A stretch of DNA of 64,000 nt from Stomorhina lunata (Eukaryota > Arthropoda > Insecta > Diptera > Rhiniidae): NCBI GenBank assembly GCA_933228675.1, contig OW121744.1:115095600-115159599 (forward strand), in the 5' to 3' direction. Below the pieces are notes generated by a model, which saw nothing but the letters and a program-made list of their open reading frames with translations, was not told the DNA's origin and ran no database searches. Shown here piece after piece: positions 24,140 to 35,091 of this stretch (positions are counted from its first letter, which is position 1; each line of letters opens with the position of its first letter). The position numbers and the translations under genes are program-made.

Positions 24140-25440
24140 ATTTAAGCTATTTTCCTAGTTCCAACACAATACATAGCATTAGTAGGGGTCATCCACTGAG
24201 TGATGGTCCTAAATAAAAAAGGATTCAAATATAATTTTTTACCCTAAGACGCCAAGATTGTTTCAAAGACGTCTGGCAACTCTATGAGCTAAAAAGGATA
24301 ATAAAAAAGCTTTTGTTTTTGTTATTTAACATATAAGTTTATTTTAAATACAAGTAAACAATACCAATTTAATCATTTAATATATGTAAACTTGTTAATT
24401 TAGGAATTTAAAAAATTGTTTAAATTAAAAAACTCTCTACCTCTCTTGCGTTGCTTACTTTCATCTCTATCTCGCTCTCTCTGGCTTTAAAAGCACTCTC
24501 TTTTATAAGCTCTTTAAGTTAAGTTTTGCGCTTTTTTACTGTTATTAAAGCATATTTAGTTATATTTTGTTGTCTTTTTTGTGATAGTTTCATTGTTCCA
24601 TGTCTCTTTAGTGTCTGGTCTTAGGTAGGATTCACTTAATACATACACACATACAGAAAAAACATATGTATGTATATGCTAAAGTATGTAAAACTAAATA
24701 ATTTCGTAATATATACTAAATATTAGTTCAATGTATTTTATGTCTATGTATATCAATGTATAGGTATATTTGTAAATATATACATAAAGGCATATATATA
24801 AATATGTATCTACATTCATGTTTACAATATGTATCATTTTATATACTTAAATGCCAACCACATTCCCACGTAAATTTCAACTCTATATCCCAGTCGGTAG
24901 ATAGATACGAGTGCCTACATATGATTTTCAAACAACTCCCTCCATCCATGACATTGACATTGAAAACGAAAACATAATACAATTTTTTTTTTTTTTGAAG
25001 TTGAAAGTAATATTTTTTTCTTTAACATTTTCAAAGTACATACATATATTTTCAAATTTTGTGCTATACAAAAAATTAACATAAACTACAAAATTCCTAG
25101 AAAGAATTCTTACAAAGTTGTTGTATGTTCTGTACTTTATGCTGTGGTGTTGATGGTGTGGTGTTGCCCTTTTCGTGTGACTTGCAACATTGTATGATGT
25201 TATGTTAACTTGATACTGAAACCACACAAAATTCTTTTTAAATCAACTACAAAAAACTTTAATTGCGTAAGCAAAACTCTTGCTGCTAATATGTCTAAAA
25301 ATGTTATAAAGCTTTGGGTTAAATAAGGTTTTATTTACACCTCATTTCACATTACGGTTGCAGGAGTGAGGACAGAAAATGTTTTAATTTCTCATACTTC
25401 TTATGTATATACCTGTCAAAATGACACTACAATAAGGCTC
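24140..25440. other. gene-free stretch
   Basis: AT-rich. CT-rich around 24430-24500 and a T-run at about 24983-24997. No supported gene. Confidence 0.4.
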
Positions 25441-25454
25441 TATCCCTCTATACA

Positions 25455-25750
25455 TTAACGAAACAACCCAAACTTACCCAAAAGGGTTTTCGTACAAAAA
25501 TTTCAATAGAAATTGTTGTTTTTTTTCAGTAATTTTTAACAACTTTGGTACTGTTTTGGGTAGTTTCGGTAGAGTACGGGAACAAATATAATATGTGCGT
25601 TTCTTTACTTTAACGAAACAACCCAAACTTACTCAAAAGCGATCCCGTGAAAAATTTTCAATACAAATTGTTGTTTTTTTTTGGGTAATTTCTGACAATT
25701 TCGGACTGTTTTGGGTAGTTTCGTTAGAGTACGGGAACAAACATCATGTC
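25455..25750. mobile_element. two tandem MITE copies, TAACGAAAC ends
   Basis: Two copies of about 130 bp in the same orientation (about 25455-25588 and 25610-25743). Each begins TAACGAAACAACCCAAACTT and ends TTTTGGGTAGTTTCG(G/T)TAG then GAGTACGGGAACAA. TAACGAAAC.ACCCA.AAC inverts between the ends. A third right end occurs at 8160. Confidence 0.8.
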
Positions 25751-25759
25751 TTTTCTTCT

Positions 25760-26340
25760 TTATTACCAAGAAAAAACAAATAAAAATTATTTCGAAACCC
25801 AAATTCAACATCAAAATCTCGTTTAAATCGAAATCTAAAAAAAATGATAATGTTTTTATCTATTAAAACCGATCTCCTACTTTAGCTACTTACTTCATTC
25901 TTCTTTTTATTACCAAAATTTTTGTTACGTATCGTTCACATCTGCAACGCTAAAACCAGAATTTGGTTCTTCGGTAGATTCTTCGTCGCAATGTGGGTTG
26001 CATTTCTATAATATAAAGTGTTGCACATCAGTTCATTGATTTGCCTTATAGTTCTTTCGATAAGTCCCATAAAAAAGAGTGTATATCGCTTTTACTCTAA
26101 TTCGGAAACAGGTTGGACCAATGAGTCTAAAGAATCATTCTAGTATCTCGGGTTCTTAAAACGGTACAAGATGAACCTCACTGTATCTGATGTCCTCGCT
26201 ATATATACCACCTATGTTCGTCCTAAAAGCGCTCGGTGAAAAAATTAATTACATATTAGCTTAACGTCGCTGAAAACCCCGAAACTTTCATACCGATTTG
26301 TTTCTTTTTATGTTGCAGTATCAGGTCTATAAAAAACAAA
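25760..26340. other. gene-free stretch
   Basis: Nothing recognised. Confidence 0.4.
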
Positions 26341-26343
26341 CAC

Positions 26344-26400
26344 AAAATTTCATAGACCGGGTCACATATTCACCATATGTGACCCGGTCTATGAAATTTT
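26344..26400. repeat. head-to-head MITE termini
   Basis: AAAATTTCATAGACCGGGTC runs into CACATAT, a 5-base centre, and then the inverted copy, a 57-base palindrome. Compared with the intact element at 17596-17748, the outer termini (CATATGTGACC) face each other in the middle. It therefore looks like two ends joined head to head rather than one element. Confidence 0.8.
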
Positions 26401-26409
26401 GTTTTTAGC

Positions 26410-26950
26410 CGATAATGCTAATTTTCTTAGTGCGATTCCCTGGAGATCTAACATAGTCTAAGAAATAAATGGTTTTTGCATACTCTTTATGAAGTCGTAC
26501 GTTTCAGTTAAATGTCAACAAAAACCAATTCGTTACTAAGAGTTTAGTAAAAGTTTCAAATTTCTTTCCAACACTTTAAATTCACAATCGTTTTGTAGCA
26601 ATACTTTCTTCTGCTCCTTTCGTTAGACATTATTCGTTAGACATTAATTTGCAGACATGTTTTGTGTCCGAAGGCACAAAATTGTAATGTCGTGTAATTG
26701 AATATCAATTATAGCTTAATCAATTCTTCGTTTAAGTTTTTTTCCTGTCGCAAACTACCGTTGAAATGCCACAGGATATTGCAATGTAATTACATAAAGG
26801 ACATGCATATGTAGAATGGTTAGGGGCTATTTGTATGTGTAAGGATACATACATATATATTTTCTTTGTAGTATATGAGTTTTTATAAAATTTTGAAATT
26901 CTTTCGACACATGATTCATGATTCCTATAAAATATTTTTTTTTTAATTTT
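26410..26950. other. gene-free stretch
   Basis: No feature recognised beyond poly-T runs near 26936-26960. Confidence 0.4.
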
Positions 26951-26954
26951 TTTT

Positions 26955-29010
26955 TAAATGGTAAAATTTCTTAAATTTTTCTATAGTCAAATTTTAACAA
27001 TTTTTCTATAAAAATCAAAGTTAGAAAATGTTCATATAAAAAGTCTAATTTTAATAATTTTGCAATAAAGTCTAATTTTAAAAATTTTCCTAAAAAAATC
27101 AAATTTTAAAAATGTTCCCATTAAAAGTAAAATTTTGAAAATTTTTCTATAAAAAGTCAAATTTTGAAAATTTTACTATAAAAAGTAAAATTTTAAAAAT
27201 TTTTCTATAAAGTCAAATTTTGAAAATTTTGCTATAAAAAGTAAAATTTTGAAAATTTTTCTATAAGTAGTCAAATTTTAAAAAATTTTCCTATAAAAAG
27301 TCAAATTTTCAAAATTTTCCCATAAAAAGTCAAATTTTGAAAATTTTTCTATAAAAAGTTAAATTTTTAAAATTTTTCTATCAGTCAAGTTTTGAAAATT
27401 TTCCTATAAAAAGTGAAATTTTTTAAATTTTTCTATAAAAAGTAAAATTTTAAAAATTGTTCTATAAAAAGTTATTTTTATAAATTTACCCATAAAAAAT
27501 CAATTTTTAAAAAGTAAAATTTTGTAAATTTTTCTATAAAGGTCAAATTTTTTAAATTTTCCTATAAAAAATAAAGTTTTGAAAATTTTTCTGTAAAAGT
27601 CAAATTTTTAAAATTTTTCTATAAAGTCAAATTTTAAAAATTTTTCTATAAAAAGTCAAATTTTGAAAATTTTCCTATAAAAAGTCAAATTTTAAAAATT
27701 TTCCTATAAAAAAAAATTTTTTTTGAAAAATTTATTATAAAAATCCAAATTTTTAAAATTTTCCTATAAAGTCATATTTTTTAAATTTTTCTACAAAAGT
27801 GAAATTTTAAAAATTTTGAAATTTTTCTTAAAAAGTAAAATTTTGAAAATTTTCTATAAAAAGTCAAATTTTTAAAATGTTTCTATAAAAAGTCAAATTT
27901 TAAAAATTTTCCTAAAAAAAAATCAAATTTTAAAAATTTTCCTATAAAAAGTAAAATTTTGAAAATTTTTCTATAAAAAATAAAATTTTGAAAATTTTCC
28001 TATAAAAAGTAAAATTTTCCTATAAAAAAAACAAATTTTTAAAATTTTCTTATAAAAATCAAATTTTGAAAGTTTTTCTATAAAAAGTCAAATTCTTAAA
28101 AATTGTTCTATAAAAAGTAAAATTTTGAAAATGTTTTGTTAAAAAGTCGAATATTGAAAATTTTTCGATAAATAGTAAATTTTTTTAAGTTTTTCTATAG
28201 AAAGTAAAATTTGGAAAATTTTTCTATAAAAAGTCAAAATTTTTCTATTTTTGTAGGAAAATTTTACTATTTTTATAGAAAAATTTTCAAAATTTTACTA
28301 TTTTGACATTTTAAAAATTTTACTATTTTTATAGGAAAATTTTAAAAATTTTACTATTTTTATAGAAAAATTTTAAAAAATTTACTATTTTTATAGGAAA
28401 ATATATATTTTTTTTATAGAAAAATTTAAAAATTTTACTATTTTACTAAAATTTTCAAAGTTTTACTATTTTTGTATGAGAATTTTCAAAATTTTACTAT
28501 TTTTATAGAAAAATTTTAAAAATTTTACTACTTTTATAGGAAAATTTACTATTTTTATAGGAAAATTTTCAAAATTGTACTATTTTTATAGGAAAATTTT
28601 TCAAAACTTTACTATTTTCATAGGAAAATTTTCAAAATTTTATTATTTTTATAGGAAAATTTTTAAAATTTTACTATTTTTATAGGAAAATTTTCAAAAT
28701 TTTACTATTTTTATAGGAAAATTTTCAAAATTTTACTATTTTCATAGGAAAATTTTCAAAATTTTACTATTCTTATAGGAAAATTTTCAAAATTTTACTA
28801 TTTTTATAGGAAAATTTTTAAAATTTTACTATTTTTATAGGAAAATTTTCAAAATTTTACTATTTTTATAGGAAAATTTTCAAAATTTTACTATTTTTAT
28901 AGGAAAATTTTCAAAATTTTACTATTTTTATAGGAAAATTTTCTAAATGTTACTATTTTTATAAGAAAACTTTCAAAATTTTATTATTTTTTTAGGAAAA
29001 TTTAAAAAAA
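26955..29010. repeat. 2-kb AT minisatellite with an orientation switch
   Basis: From 26955 to about 28240 the unit is close to CTATAAAAAGTCAAATTTTG plus AAAATTTTT (about 29-30 bases, some 45 degenerate copies). At about 28241-28260 orientation reverses, and to 29010 the unit is AGGAAAATTTTCAAAATTTT plus ACTATTTTTAT, the reverse complement. The right arm is more homogeneous, especially 28680-28940. The whole could fold into a long imperfect hairpin. No ORF. Confidence 0.95.
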
Positions 29011-29379
29011 ATGGTTACGATTTCTGAATATGCGCCATTATGTTTAAGCTATGTTTTTGTTAACTTGGATGCATGTACCATTAGCCCAGATAAGTTGAAA
29101 AATGTTCGAAGTTCTTTTTAAATGTAAGTTGTAAAATATGTAACTCGTATATACATACATATGTACATATTTCATAAATATGTACTTATGTATTACACTT
29201 TTGTACCTAAATGCATCATCCATGTTCGAAAGTAAATGCTTTAAAAAACTTTTTATTGCAGTTTTCTTAAAACTGTTCCTTTGGGTTTTTTGTACAAGTG
29301 AAAATAAAAAAGTTGCCAGTAAATAACAAAACTGTAAGCACACATTTTGCAATAACCGCAATCTGTCCTTTAGTGCTAT

Positions 29380-29537
29380 ACACTGGGACAGTAAGCCTTG
29401 AATTCAAGATTTTTGATTTAGTTTTAGATTCCAAAAACTTGTTTGAATATTGAAGATTCTTGCATCATATAAGATTACACAAATTATTTTCATTAATTTC
29501 TAGATTTCAAAGACTTTTATTCATTTTGTCCCACTGT
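29380..29537. mobile_element. candidate MITE with CACTGGGACA ends
   Basis: CACTGGGACA at 29381 faces TGTCCCACTG at 29527-29536. The interior of about 140 bp shows weak inverted similarity. TA precedes the left end. Short termini keep confidence modest. Confidence 0.45.
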
Positions 29538-29539
29538 TT

Positions 29540-30790
29540 CTATGAACAGCATCTACCCAAGATAATAAAATGCGTCCACAGCATATAATGATATTGAACT
29601 TGAACATGTTGGAGATACATACTCGTTCATTAAATCCATTTAGTAGATTTAAAGCATTGAGCTATGTATATTGTACATTTTAGCAACATACTCTTTTCTT
29701 TTTTTTTGGTTTGTTCGCTCGTTTATGTGGGTAGTTTATAATTTTATTTCAAACCATTCCTTCGAATTCATTTGCAATTGTTTTGATGAGAAACAACATG
29801 CGAATTAATACTGTTGCTTTATTTCGTTTATGTACCCTACACTTAGGGAAGGGGTGTTATAACTTAGTCATGTCGTTTGTAATGATTTCAATAATCTAGA
29901 TCTCAGTGTGTTTGATATATAAATTCGTTCCATTTCTTTGGCAGCCATTAGTTTTTGTGACAGAGTGACCTGTGATAAAATATGAAAACCATGTCACTAA
30001 TATTCTCCGTAATCTAAGACCTCCTCTAAGTCCAGTTCCATATTCAGTCCATAAGGAGTTAGGCGGGTCGGGGGACGACCACCAAGTTCAATCATCCAAA
30101 TACTTGTTATTGTCGAGGTTATCATGTTCTTCTGAATGCCTTGTCTAATAAAACTCTCTTAGCAACAAAGACCCTTTCTGCCATATCTAGTGGGGATCTA
30201 ACTTCGGACCTTCGTTACCGCATGACTTTCTGAAGATATTTTTAAGCAAACTGTTAAGGTACGAAGAACCTACTGCCGTGGAAACGACCATTATCGTGCG
30301 CTGAAGCCCTGTTCTTTTAGTTAAGGTCATTGTATTGATGTGTTCTTTGCGGAAACCATGTTTATGTGTTGCATTTGGAAAATGTGGCTTTTTTTGTTTA
30401 TCTTTCCTAAAATTAAGGCGGTTGTACATTTCCTAATTTTCAAAAGTTTTACGCTTGTATTTACATCAATTTTTAGGGCCATTCTCTATTGTATTAAATT
30501 TTACGTTACATCTTTAAACCATCCTTTTCTAGAATTTCTATTATTTAATAAAGAGATATATTACTAATTACTGAATATCTACAACTTTTTTAAGATTAAA
30601 AAGAACTGTAGACCGTAACTATTTACTTTAATCAATTTCAATTAATGTCATTTAGTTCTTGGAAGATTTTGTTTACTTTTCATCAAACAGAAAATAAACA
30701 TTAATCATGATTAACCCTTAGAAGAGCAAAGTTTAAAACAATTATCTTCTTAAACACGAATTGAACAAGCAGGATTTTTCACATTACAAA
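29540..30790. other. gene-free stretch with one dispersed repeat word
   Basis: GGTACGAAGAACCTACTGCC at about 30260-30279, extending to TGGAAACG, recurs with few changes at 56825-56853, so both are remnants of one unidentified dispersed repeat. No gene is supported. Confidence 0.45.
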
Positions 30791-30796
30791 TATAAT

Positions 30797-30802
30797 TTTA
30801 TT
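30797..30802 (-). terminator. polyadenylation signal of the mRpL53 dicistron
   Basis: AATAAA on the minus strand, about 75 bases after the stop of the 60-residue ORF; the only strong signal close to either stop on that strand. Confidence 0.6.
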
Positions 30803-30876
30803 ATGAATAACAAATTGATGCAGTTTGTTTTTTTTTTTTTGAACATTAACTTAATTACAAATCGACAAAGAAGAAA

Positions 30877-31059
30877 TTAAATTTCAACCGGTTTAATAGT
30901 TATAAATCTAGATAAAATGAAAGCCACTAAAACGGTGGCACAAGCAAAACAAAATGCAAACGTATAAAATGATTCCTCTGTAAAGATGTCAGTAAAGGCA
31001 GGAATATCATTATAGATCTGCTCAATAACAGCTAAAGTACCCTTGTGTTTGCGAGCCAT
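30877..31059 (-). CDS. 60-residue single-pass membrane protein, second cistron
   Basis: A complete small ORF starting MARKHKGTLAVIEQIYNDIP. It has a basic N-terminus, a short acidic/aromatic middle (TDIFTEESFY) and one hydrophobic segment at about 31-52 (TFAFCFACATVLVAFILSRF). The C-terminus TIKPVEI is only a few residues long, so it could be tail-anchored. I do not recognise the family and assign no function. The ATG context (A at -3, G at +4) is strong. It lies 37 bases after the mRpL53 stop in the same exon, in a different frame, with no intron signal between, implying a shared transcript. It is unlikely to be chance because the coding region is compact, hydrophobic and followed by a poly(A) signal. 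Confidence 0.82.
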   Translation of the reverse strand: MARKHKGTLAVIEQIYNDIPAFTDIFTEESFYTFAFCFACATVLVAFILSRFITIKPVEI

Positions 31060-31096
31060 TTTTTAGTTATGTTTGCGGTGATTGATTTGAGTGATT

Positions 31097-33750
31097 TTAC
31101 TTCTTCTTTGGTGCCTTTTTACCACCAGCACCACCTGCCAATTTTTGTTTTTCAGCTTTTGTTAAAACTTTACCCTTCTCCTCTTCTTCAGGTGCTAAGG
31201 GTGACACGTGTTTATTGCACAGTTGTAAGATTTCCAAAGTATTCAAGTTGTTACTTAAGAAACGTACGTCTTTAACTTTTAATTGTTCTGAAATGAGAGG
31301 AAATATGTTGGAAAATAATGATTAAAGTTAAAGACTGAACAAGGTATTAAATACAATGTAAATGGTAAAATTGTTAAACAAACATTTATCTAAACATTAT
31401 ACATGTTTGTTTAACAATTTTACATATATTTTTTTTAGGTTTTGGTTTAAAATGGGGCATACTTATGGTAATAATAAAAAAGCTGTTTAAATTATTAGCA
31501 ATATTTCTGTTTGCTTTTGTATAAGCCATGATATGGGGAAACCCCAAGAAGTCTGTCTAGAAAAACTAGACTAATAGTCTGCAGAGTGCAATAAAACAGG
31601 GAGGGAAGTAAGCGAGAAAGTGGTAATAAGTAATAGAAGTCATTTAAATAGAAGTAATATTAAGGAAAAATTAACTAGAAATTGTAGCTAGAACAAAACG
31701 TAAAACTAAAAACTGATCAGAACTAATAATGAAATAGAAATGAACTCGAACTGAACTAGAACTAAACTAGAAATTAACTAGAACTAAACTAGAGCTGAAC
31801 TAGAACTGAACTAGAAGTAGAACTGAACTAGAACTAGAACTGAACTAGAACTGAACTAGAACTGAACTAGAACTGAACTAGAACTGAACTAGAACTGAAC
31901 TAGAACTGAACTAGAACTGAACTAGAACTGAACTAGAACTGAACTAGAACTGAACTAGAACTGAACTAGAACTGAACTAGAACTGAACTAGAACTGAACT
32001 AGAACTGAACTAGAACTGAACTAGAACTGAACTAGAACTGAACTAGAACTGAACTAGAACTGAACTAGAACTGAACTAGAACTGAACTAGAACTGAACTA
32101 GAACTGAACTAGAACTGAACTAGAACTGAACTAGAACTGAACTAGAACTGAACTAGAACTGAACTAGAACTGAACTAGAACTGAACTAGAACTGAACTAG
32201 AACTGAACTAGAACTGAACTAGAACTGAACTAGAACTGAACTAGAACTGAACTAGAACTGAACTAGAACTGAACTAGAACTGAACTAGAACTGAACTAGA
32301 ACCGAACTAGAACTGAACTAGAACTGAACTAGAACTGAACTAGAACTGAACTAGAACTGAACTAGAACTGAACTAGAACTGAACTAGAACTGAACTAGAA
32401 CTTAACTAGAACTGAACATAAAATTAAGTAGACAAACTGGATTCATATTTAATTCCAACTTTTAAACTTACCTTGTGCCTTTTCAATAAGAGAAAATTTA
32501 ACTTCGGCTGGTTTTCTATCGCATACGATATCAGTTTTTAACACACACTTGGGATTTGTTGCCACCACTCGGGGATTGGTCAAAAGAAACAGGAATTCCC
32601 TAGAATAGAATGAAAATTAGACAATTTTTTAAGAATACAAAAAGAAATTTTGTAATACTAAACTATTTATATTTATTTATTTTTCTTCCAGTATATCTAT
32701 TAAAAACTTATCACATTGGCGTGTCAATTGAAAGCATCAAACTGACGCCAACGCCGACAAAAATGTCCACGGAGCGTGAGCTGGCTCCTGGGGGGCCAGC
32801 TCAGCTCCATACCTTACCTATGACGTTTCCTGATTTAGGAGCTACTCTGGCAGTGGGTATTATTGGAAAAGTATATGGTAAGTATACGATAACTTTATAT
32901 TTTTCAGAAAAATTCGATTTTTTTTTTATTTAATTCTATAAATTTTCTTTTATTTTGTTTCTTTTTCTTTGCTAAACCATCTGCCTCGATGGAAAATTTT
33001 GACAGTTGAAAATAATGAAAATGTATTTATTTTCTCTTATGTCATTTTTTTCGCGCAGGCGTTTTAAAAGGACAATTTTTGGTCAATTTGGCCTCTTCCT
33101 ACACTGTAAGAAATTTGTTTAAAGTCACAAAGATTTTTAACTGTAAATGAGTGAAGTAAAGATAAATTTGTTGCATACTTTTAGGATGCTCAAAATTTAG
33201 TGCATAGAAAAAACAAATTTCCAGTTGTTTTCAATAAATCTCATCAATCGTAAAAAATCTATTTCACTACTAAATGGTTTTAAAAGCCAATCAAAATTGA
33301 ATGTACACATAATTAAATTTTTTTATATCCTAAAAGTATGCAGCAAAATGTTGTCCTATTGTTTACTTCGCAAATGTTCAAATGTTGATTGAAGTATTAG
33401 AAAAAATTACACTACTCTTAGGTTTTTAAACAATCTCCGATTTGACTGTCTTTTTGTTAAGAAAATAAATTTTTCTGCAGTTCAACTTTTTTCCCGTAGT
33501 GTATTTTATTGGATTCAAACAAATTTGAATTGGCTTTTCTCTTTGGTTATTGATTTTGCCTGCACCAGACAACTTTGCACTTATTATAGACCTAAAAAAC
33601 TCACCTCGTTGATTTAACATTTTCGGCAAATGGATCAAATGTGATTGTTACGCGTTTTACACCTTTTAGATTTACCCGTTTCAATTCTTTGCCTATGGCT
33701 GAAACAATACCTTGCGAACGTTTCAAGGCACCACTGTAATATATAGACAT
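31097..33750 (-). CDS. mRpL53: mitochondrial large ribosomal subunit protein mL53
   Basis: Component of the mitochondrial ribosome large subunit. Three exons on the minus strand: 33750-33605, 32599-32472, 31287-31097, joining to 154 residues. Joins fall in split codons (AG|G Arg49, G|AA Glu92) with GTGAG and GTAAG donors and TTCTAG and TTTCAG acceptors. The diagnostic block VTITFDPFAENVKSTREFL aligns with the FCPFEKNVESTR region of vertebrate MRPL53. Thioredoxin-like fold residues follow, then an insect-style basic tail (KKAPKKK). Intron 2 carries a 676-bp 12-mer array. Intron 1 contains, on the other strand, an AGO1 first exon. The protein is somewhat longer than human MRPL53 because of the basic C-terminus. 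Confidence 0.93.
31742..32417 (+). repeat. 12-bp satellite (GAACTAGAACTG)n
   Basis: Roughly 56 units inside mRpL53 intron 2. From about 31836 to 32400 it is nearly perfect (one T-to-C change near 32301), while the left edge (31742-31835) is diverged. The unit is two hexamers, GAACTA and GAACTG. Such homogeneity implies recent expansion. Confidence 0.97.
32763..32877 (+). CDS. AGO1: alternative first coding exon of AGO1
   Basis: Encodes MSTERELAPGGPAQLHTLPM and then TFPDLGATLAVGIIGKVY. I recall the MSTERELAPGGPAQ start from the longer Drosophila AGO1 isoform. The exon is 115 nt and ends in phase 1 at a GTAAGT donor, the same phase as the short first exon at 35092-35110. It therefore splices in frame to 36257 (split codon GAA instead of CAA), predicting a 981-residue isoform. 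It is GC-richer than its surroundings. It lies in mRpL53 intron 1 on the opposite strand, and its 3.38-kb intron spans mRpL53 exon 1. A TTCTTCCAG acceptor-like site at about 32690 suggests further 5' noncoding exons upstream. Confidence 0.85.
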
Positions 33751-35091
33751 ATTAATAAATTATGTGCTTTAATAATTTCTTTTATTTTTTAACAAATTTC
33801 TTGGTTTTATAATCTTTTTTAAGTTGCTTTTGCGATTCTCTTCACATCTATGACAGCTGCTGTCATTGTTTTTGTTGTTAGTTCTGGCAAAAGTGTTTGG
33901 CAATGCGAAAGTCTTAATAAATTAAACAGGGTTGTATATGTAAGTGAAAAATATATTTATAATTTAGGCGTTATTATTTTTAAAATTTTGAAAGATCAAT
34001 AAATAATTTGAAAATAATTATTAAATGTTTTATGATTTAAATAAAAATACATAAAAAGTTTAAATTCTACGAGTAATTTTTATTTACTAAATGTTATCTT
34101 CAAAAGTAATGCCAAGTTTTCATACTTCATATATATTGTCATAGCTCTGAGCTTTTATATATATTATGGCAAACGCCATTTTTCTTATAGCATTTCAAAG
34201 TTGGCAGTATTGTTTTTTATATTGTGAATCGAACGTCGAGAATCGTGCAAGTGAAAAAAGTAAATTTGTAAATTTTCAATTGGATTTTTTGCATAATGCA
34301 TGCAAAGCAATTTTAATAATTTTACAATAAAAACTAATTGCAATATCTAAACAATAAAATGTATATAAATTTATAAGCCAGATTGCTCGATTAAAGCCTA
34401 AAAAACAAAAGAAAAATTTTGTGAAAAAACGGGCTCATCAGCAATTCAACACACAGACACAACACATTTTCATAAAGAAGAAAAAAAAAAGATTTACGTA
34501 CTTCTAAATCTTCGTTGTCCGTGGCGTTTGTGTAGTCTCAGTTACCCACCGTGTTGTATATGATTTTAAGATAATCATCATCAAAAGAAATTAAAGCATA
34601 TTTCAAAAGGCCAAAGAAATAAGAAAAGTCTCATATTTATACTTCTTGTTCATACAAATCACCAATTTTCCTCCAAATAACAATAATTTCCAATACGGCG
34701 ATTCTCGACAACAACAACAAATATAAGCAAGCATTTAACAAAAGTGATTCTTAGATTAATAAATATTACCATAAATAATTTTTAACATAAGAAAATGTGT
34801 TAAATTTGTGCCTATAATTGTGTTCTTAATTTGCTGTGTTTCAAATACAAGGAAATTTAGACAAAAATTCTTATTAATTCTAAGCAAAAATAAATAAAAT
34901 TTGCCATTTGTGTAAACGAAACCAAACGAAAACAACAACAAAAAATTAATAAAATAAATTCTCTACCACAAAGTGATACTAAAAAGGCTGAAACAAATCC
35001 ATTAATTTATTATCTTACAAACATTAAATACCAATTGAAATTTAAAGTCTTTTAAATACTAATTTAAACAAAAAACAAAAACTTCAGTAAA
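33751..35091. promoter_or_regulatory. divergent mRpL53 / AGO1 promoter region and AGO1 5' leader
   Basis: Separates the mRpL53 start (minus) from the short-isoform AGO1 start (plus). From about 34200 onward the plus strand becomes A-rich with CAACAACAA-type runs, typical of a fly 5' leader. TCTCAGTT at 34536-34543 is an initiator-like word but no DPE or TATA was convincingly placed. A CAGCTGCTGTCA box lies at 33854. Confidence 0.45.

Noticed and set aside
26955..29010. CRISPR-like array
   Set aside because: Repeats are contiguous and degenerate with no unique spacers; the host is a eukaryote. The same applies to the other arrays.
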